Positions 60,669 to 64,000 of a stretch of DNA of 64,000 bases are shown piece after piece. The stretch spans positions 1 through 64,000 of the forward strand of contig NZ_JAAXCQ010000009.1 of the NCBI RefSeq assembly GCF_012272855.1. Direction: 5' to 3'. Both the position numbers and the translations under genes were made by a program. Each line of letters opens with the position of its first letter. The stretch's first letter is position 1. The DNA is from Arenibacter sp. 6A1 (GTDB taxonomy: Bacteria; Bacteroidota; Bacteroidia; Flavobacteriales; Flavobacteriaceae). The notes under the pieces are model-generated. The model saw only the letters and a list, made by a program, of their open reading frames with translations, did not search any database and had not been told where the DNA came from.

Positions 60669-63600
60669 ATGTTTAGAATAAAGTTAGTCTTATTAACCAC
60701 AATGGCCTTTATGCTTCTGGGGTTTTTTGGTCAGGCACAAGATAAAACAATAACGGTTACTGGGGTGGTCACAGACCAGTCTGGACTTCCACTCCCTGGT
60801 GCTTCAATACTATTAAAAGGATCCGCAATTGGAACAAGTTGTGATTTTGACGGGAATTATGAAATTACATTTACAGCTACAAAAAACAATGTTCTGGAGT
60901 ATAGTTATGTTTCTTTTGAAACAAAACGAGTTGTTATTACCGGAGAAGGTATAATAACACAAAATGTTGTGCTAAAAGAGTCCGAGAACATGCTCGAGGA
61001 GGTGGTTGTTGTAGGCTTTGGTACTAAAAAGAAAGAAAATCTTACCGGTGCCGTTAGTCAAGTAGGTTCTGAAGTTCTAGAGTCTAGGCCTGTCACCAGA
61101 GTAGACCAAGCATTACAAGGAGCAATATCCGGATTGAATATAGGTACCGATTCGGGAGGAGAGCTTGATGGCGCCTTAAATATTAATATTAGGGGAGTAG
61201 GAACCATAGGGGAAGGGTCTTCGGGAAGTCCCTTGGTACTTATCGATGGTATCGAAGGTAATCTTGGCTCAGTAAACCCAAACGATATCGAAAATATATC
61301 GGTTTTGAAAGATGCGGCAGCTGCCTCCATATATGGTTCTAGAGCGCCTTTTGGGGTTGTTTTGGTTACAACCAAAAGAGGTAAGGGTGGTAAAACCTCA
61401 GTAACCTATTCCAATAATTATCGTTTTTCCAAGCCCGTTAATATTCCTGAAAGAATGGACGCTTTGGAATATGCGTATTTATTAAACGATCTGTATGTTA
61501 ATACCGGAGGAAATCCTATTTATAATTCTTCTAGAATTCAACGTATAAAAGATTATAAAAACGGAGATTTAGCTTTTGGTACAGAGCCGAACTCTAGTGG
61601 CACCCAATGGGAAATGAATAGAGCTGCATATGGCGATACGGACTGGTACGATGTGCATATAAAAGATATGAGCCTAGGCCAAGAGCACAATATTAGTGTA
61701 AGTGGTGGTGGAGAAAAAGTAACCTATTATGCTTCGGGTAATTATTTGGGACAAGAAGGTATATTTTACTATTCGGACGAAAAATTTAATCGCTTTTCTT
61801 TTAGTACTAAAATAAATGCCGAACTGAATGATAAAATCGATTTGAGCCTTAATACACGTTTTTTAAGGAAAATGCACGATTCGCCAACGGCCCAGGATTC
61901 TCGTTTTTACCATAATTTATCAAGAGCAGTGCCCACATCACCATTGTTGACGCCTTATGGAGATTATATGGAAAATTCTATGGTGGAGCAGCTTAAAAAT
62001 GGTGGACGTTTGGAAGAACAAACAGATTATCTCTATAATAAATTGCAATTGGTATATGAACCTATCAAAGATTGGAAAATTTACGGGGAATTGAATGCAA
62101 GAATAGAAAACACCCACAATACCAAACATATTGCGAAAATATCGGTGATTCAGCCTAATCAAAACAGTGAGTTTATTCCAGTGTTTTCTGGTTATGTGCC
62201 TAGAATAGAAATTAAACCATGGGGAATCACTGCAATCACCGCTCCAGGCCAAAATTACTATCAACGTGGTTCAGGACAGGTGAACTATATGGCCATGAAT
62301 TTGTATTCCGATTACGAGAAATCTTTTGGGGATCATAACTTTAAGTTTCTCTTAGGGGTTCAAAATGAACTGTATACTGTGCAACGGTCTGAATTAGGTA
62401 CGGATAATATCGATTCTGATGAGCGTCCTTTTATTTCTCAGAACGGTGAGAAATATATGTTCGAATCTAAAGGGGAATGGAGTAATGTAGGAGTGTTTTC
62501 ACGTATAAATTATGACTATCGACAACGTTACTTATTAGAGTTGAACTTTAGAGCCGATGGTGCTTCTAGATTCCCGAAGGACCAACGGTGGGGCTTTTTT
62601 CCATCGGTATCAGGAGGATGGAATATTGGTAGGGAAGATTTTTGGAAAGGATTGATCCCGGCCATTAATAGTTTTAAGCTAAGGGGGTCTTGGGGCGTTT
62701 TAGGAAACCAAAACACCAATAGTTTTTATCCCTATTTTCAAAATATGGGTATCGACAACGGTAGTTGGATAGTGAACGGCGACGTACCGTCAGAGCTGGG
62801 AATGCCGGCACCCTATAGTACTTCTATTACTTGGGAAAAAATTAGAAGTTTTAACTACGGCTTTAATATGGGGCTTTTTGATAACCGCCTAACGGCAACA
62901 GCCGATATTTTTGAGCGGAAAACTATTGATATGATCGGTCCAGCCCCCTTGAAACCAGGAACATTTGGTGCTACGGTTCCTAAAACCAACAATGCCGCGC
63001 TAGTTTCTAGAGGATGGGAGTTGGAAATTGGATGGAGAGATCGTCTTGGGGAAGATTTTTCATACAACACCAGTTTGGTTTTGAGTGATGTAGTAAGTGA
63101 AGTGACCCAATACAGCAATCCCGAAAAAATATTATTCGTAAATGGTGTGGACCAGTATTATGAAGGGAAAACCCTAGGGGAAATCTGGGGGTATACCTCT
63201 GCAGGTATCGCGCGGTCAGATCAAGAAATGATCGACTGGCTACCAGGCAATAGACCAAGTTTTGGAGCCGATTGGGCAGGTGGAGATATAAAATACAAAG
63301 ACCTTAACGGCGATGGAGTTATAGATTCGGGAGCACAACAGCTGGGAGATAGCGGAGATATGGTGGTTATAGGAAACAGTACCCCTAGATATAACTATGG
63401 ATTAAACGTAGGGATGAATTATAAATCGGTAGATTTTAGTGTATTTGTGCAAGGTGTAGGAAAGCGCGATGTACTGCTTTCCGGAGGTGCTTTTTATCCA
63501 GGAATCAACCAATGGCAAATATCACCCTATTCAGCCCATTTAGATTACTTCAGAGCCTATGGCGCGGAATTGGGGCCGAACTTTGATGCTTATTACCCAA

Positions 63601-63884
63601 GACCGTATATAGGAGATAAAAATTATAAACCACAGACCCATTTTTTACAAGATGCATCATACCTAAGACTGAAAAACGTACAGCTAGGATTTAATTTTCC
63701 ACATAAAATGCTGGAAAAAATAGGAATATCGACGATGCGAATTTATGTGTCTGGTGAAAATTTGGCTACTTATACTAAGTTAAAAATGTTCGATCCTGAA
63801 GGGATTCAAGATTTAATCAACGGTAGCGGAAAAACATATCCAATGTCGGCCACTTATTCTACTGGCTTGTCAATAACTTTTTAA
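60669..63884 (+). CDS. Second SusC/RagA family TonB-linked outer membrane protein
   Basis: The 1071-residue protein has a signal peptide (LLTTMAFMLLGFFGQAQ), the carboxypeptidase-like domain (ITVTGVVTDQSGLPLPGASI), the plug (EVVVVGFGTKKKENLTGAVS, then ENISVLKDAAAASIYGSRAP) and the barrel ending in SYSTGLSITF-like residues (ATYSTGLSITF). It is related to, but clearly different from, the first SusC and therefore probably takes up another size or form of the glycan. It lies 63 bases past the GH16 gene; the partial susD starts 20 bases after it. Confidence 0.95.
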   Translation: MFRIKLVLLTTMAFMLLGFFGQAQDKTITVTGVVTDQSGLPLPGASILLKGSAIGTSCDFDGNYEITFTATKNNVLEYSYVSFETKRVVITGEGIITQNVVLKESENMLEEVVVVGFGTKKKENLTGAVSQVGSEVLESRPVTRVDQALQGAISGLNIGTDSGGELDGALNINIRGVGTIGEGSSGSPLVLIDGIEGNLGSVNPNDIENISVLKDAAAASIYGSRAPFGVVLVTTKRGKGGKTSVTYSNNYRFSKPVNIPERMDALEYAYLLNDLYVNTGGNPIYNSSRIQRIKDYKNGDLAFGTEPNSSGTQWEMNRAAYGDTDWYDVHIKDMSLGQEHNISVSGGGEKVTYYASGNYLGQEGIFYYSDEKFNRFSFSTKINAELNDKIDLSLNTRFLRKMHDSPTAQDSRFYHNLSRAVPTSPLLTPYGDYMENSMVEQLKNGGRLEEQTDYLYNKLQLVYEPIKDWKIYGELNARIENTHNTKHIAKISVIQPNQNSEFIPVFSGYVPRIEIKPWGITAITAPGQNYYQRGSGQVNYMAMNLYSDYEKSFGDHNFKFLLGVQNELYTVQRSELGTDNIDSDERPFISQNGEKYMFESKGEWSNVGVFSRINYDYRQRYLLELNFRADGASRFPKDQRWGFFPSVSGGWNIGREDFWKGLIPAINSFKLRGSWGVLGNQNTNSFYPYFQNMGIDNGSWIVNGDVPSELGMPAPYSTSITWEKIRSFNYGFNMGLFDNRLTATADIFERKTIDMIGPAPLKPGTFGATVPKTNNAALVSRGWELEIGWRDRLGEDFSYNTSLVLSDVVSEVTQYSNPEKILFVNGVDQYYEGKTLGEIWGYTSAGIARSDQEMIDWLPGNRPSFGADWAGGDIKYKDLNGDGVIDSGAQQLGDSGDMVVIGNSTPRYNYGLNVGMNYKSVDFSVFVQGVGKRDVLLSGGAFYPGINQWQISPYSAHLDYFRAYGAELGPNFDAYYPRPYIGDKNYKPQTHFLQDASYLRLKNVQLGFNFPHKMLEKIGISTMRIYVSGENLATYTKLKMFDPEGIQDLINGSGKTYPMSATYSTGLSITF

Positions 63885-63904
63885 TGGAATTAAAATCAAG
63901 AGAA

Positions 63905-64000
63905 ATGAAAAAAACAGTGTATTATTCCATCCTAATATCCTTTTGCTTTTTAGCTGTAGGATGCCAAGATTATTTGGAACGTGAACCCTTGGATTTTCTT
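63905..64000 (+). CDS. Second SusD-like lipoprotein, 5' end only
   Basis: The first 32 codons are in the window: a lipoprotein signal (YSILISFCFLAVGC, cysteine 20) and QDYLEREPLDFL, the usual SusD start. The gene runs off the right edge. Its position right after the second susC gives the pairing. Confidence 0.88.
   Translation, partial: MKKTVYYSILISFCFLAVGCQDYLEREPLDFL

Noticed and set aside
1-64000. CRISPR array or cas genes
   Set aside because: No regularly spaced short repeats and no Cas-like proteins were seen.

Overview
The window is chromosomal DNA of a marine-type member of the Flavobacteriaceae (Bacteroidota). Evidence: SusC/SusD pairs, a fused ResB-CcsA cytochrome c maturation protein, bacillithiol gene bshB1, DUF4290, DUF3124 and DUF2911 proteins, AT-rich spacers, and promoters of the Bacteroidota type (TTG, about 19 bases, TAnnTTTG) upstream of three tRNA genes and HU. 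I cannot name genus or species from sequence alone.

Positions 1-10360 look like the end of an integrated mobile element lying against the 3' end of a tRNA-Met gene. The window opens with the 3' tail of a group II intron (domains V and VI), followed by a GIY-YIG nuclease-like gene and a broken PD-(D/E)XK nuclease remnant. Then comes a block of mobilisation-type genes: an XRE-like regulator, a VirD4/TraG-type coupling ATPase, a Toprim protein, a DUF3945-like protein, a second Toprim-like protein that has lost its catalytic residues, and a divergent M23 peptidase. No integrase or relaxase is visible; they may lie further left.

Positions 10361-28570 are chromosomal housekeeping genes: PLP lyase and YqgE (convergent), HU, an fmt-recQ-ATPase operon, DUF493-DUF4290-murA, a 2.3-kb block of small genes flanked by inverted repeats, pirin, a photolyase/SDR/SRPBCC cluster with a Crp-type regulator, and a DUF2911 protein. 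Positions 28571-48670 hold a PIG-L deacetylase / 33-residue membrane protein / sodium symporter operon, a Maf-KdsC operon, ccsBA, a Cys/Met-metabolism PLP enzyme, bshB1, a TPR histidine kinase, duplicated tRNA-His genes, and a divergent Lrp-metE pair.

Positions 48790-64000 are a polysaccharide utilisation locus that runs off the right edge: a membrane-bound beta-propeller/LuxR-type regulator, susC-susD, a lipoprotein with about six BACON-like domains and a C-terminal GH16 glycoside hydrolase, a second susC, and the start of a second susD. A direct-repeat motif (TGTAACCT, spaced 21-22 bases) occurs upstream of both the first susC and the GH16 gene, and is the best candidate for a shared operator.

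Four copies of a dispersed intergenic palindromic repeat in two subtypes (19.6, 22.1, 28.8 and 45.2 kb) are the main non-coding structure that the genes do not explain.
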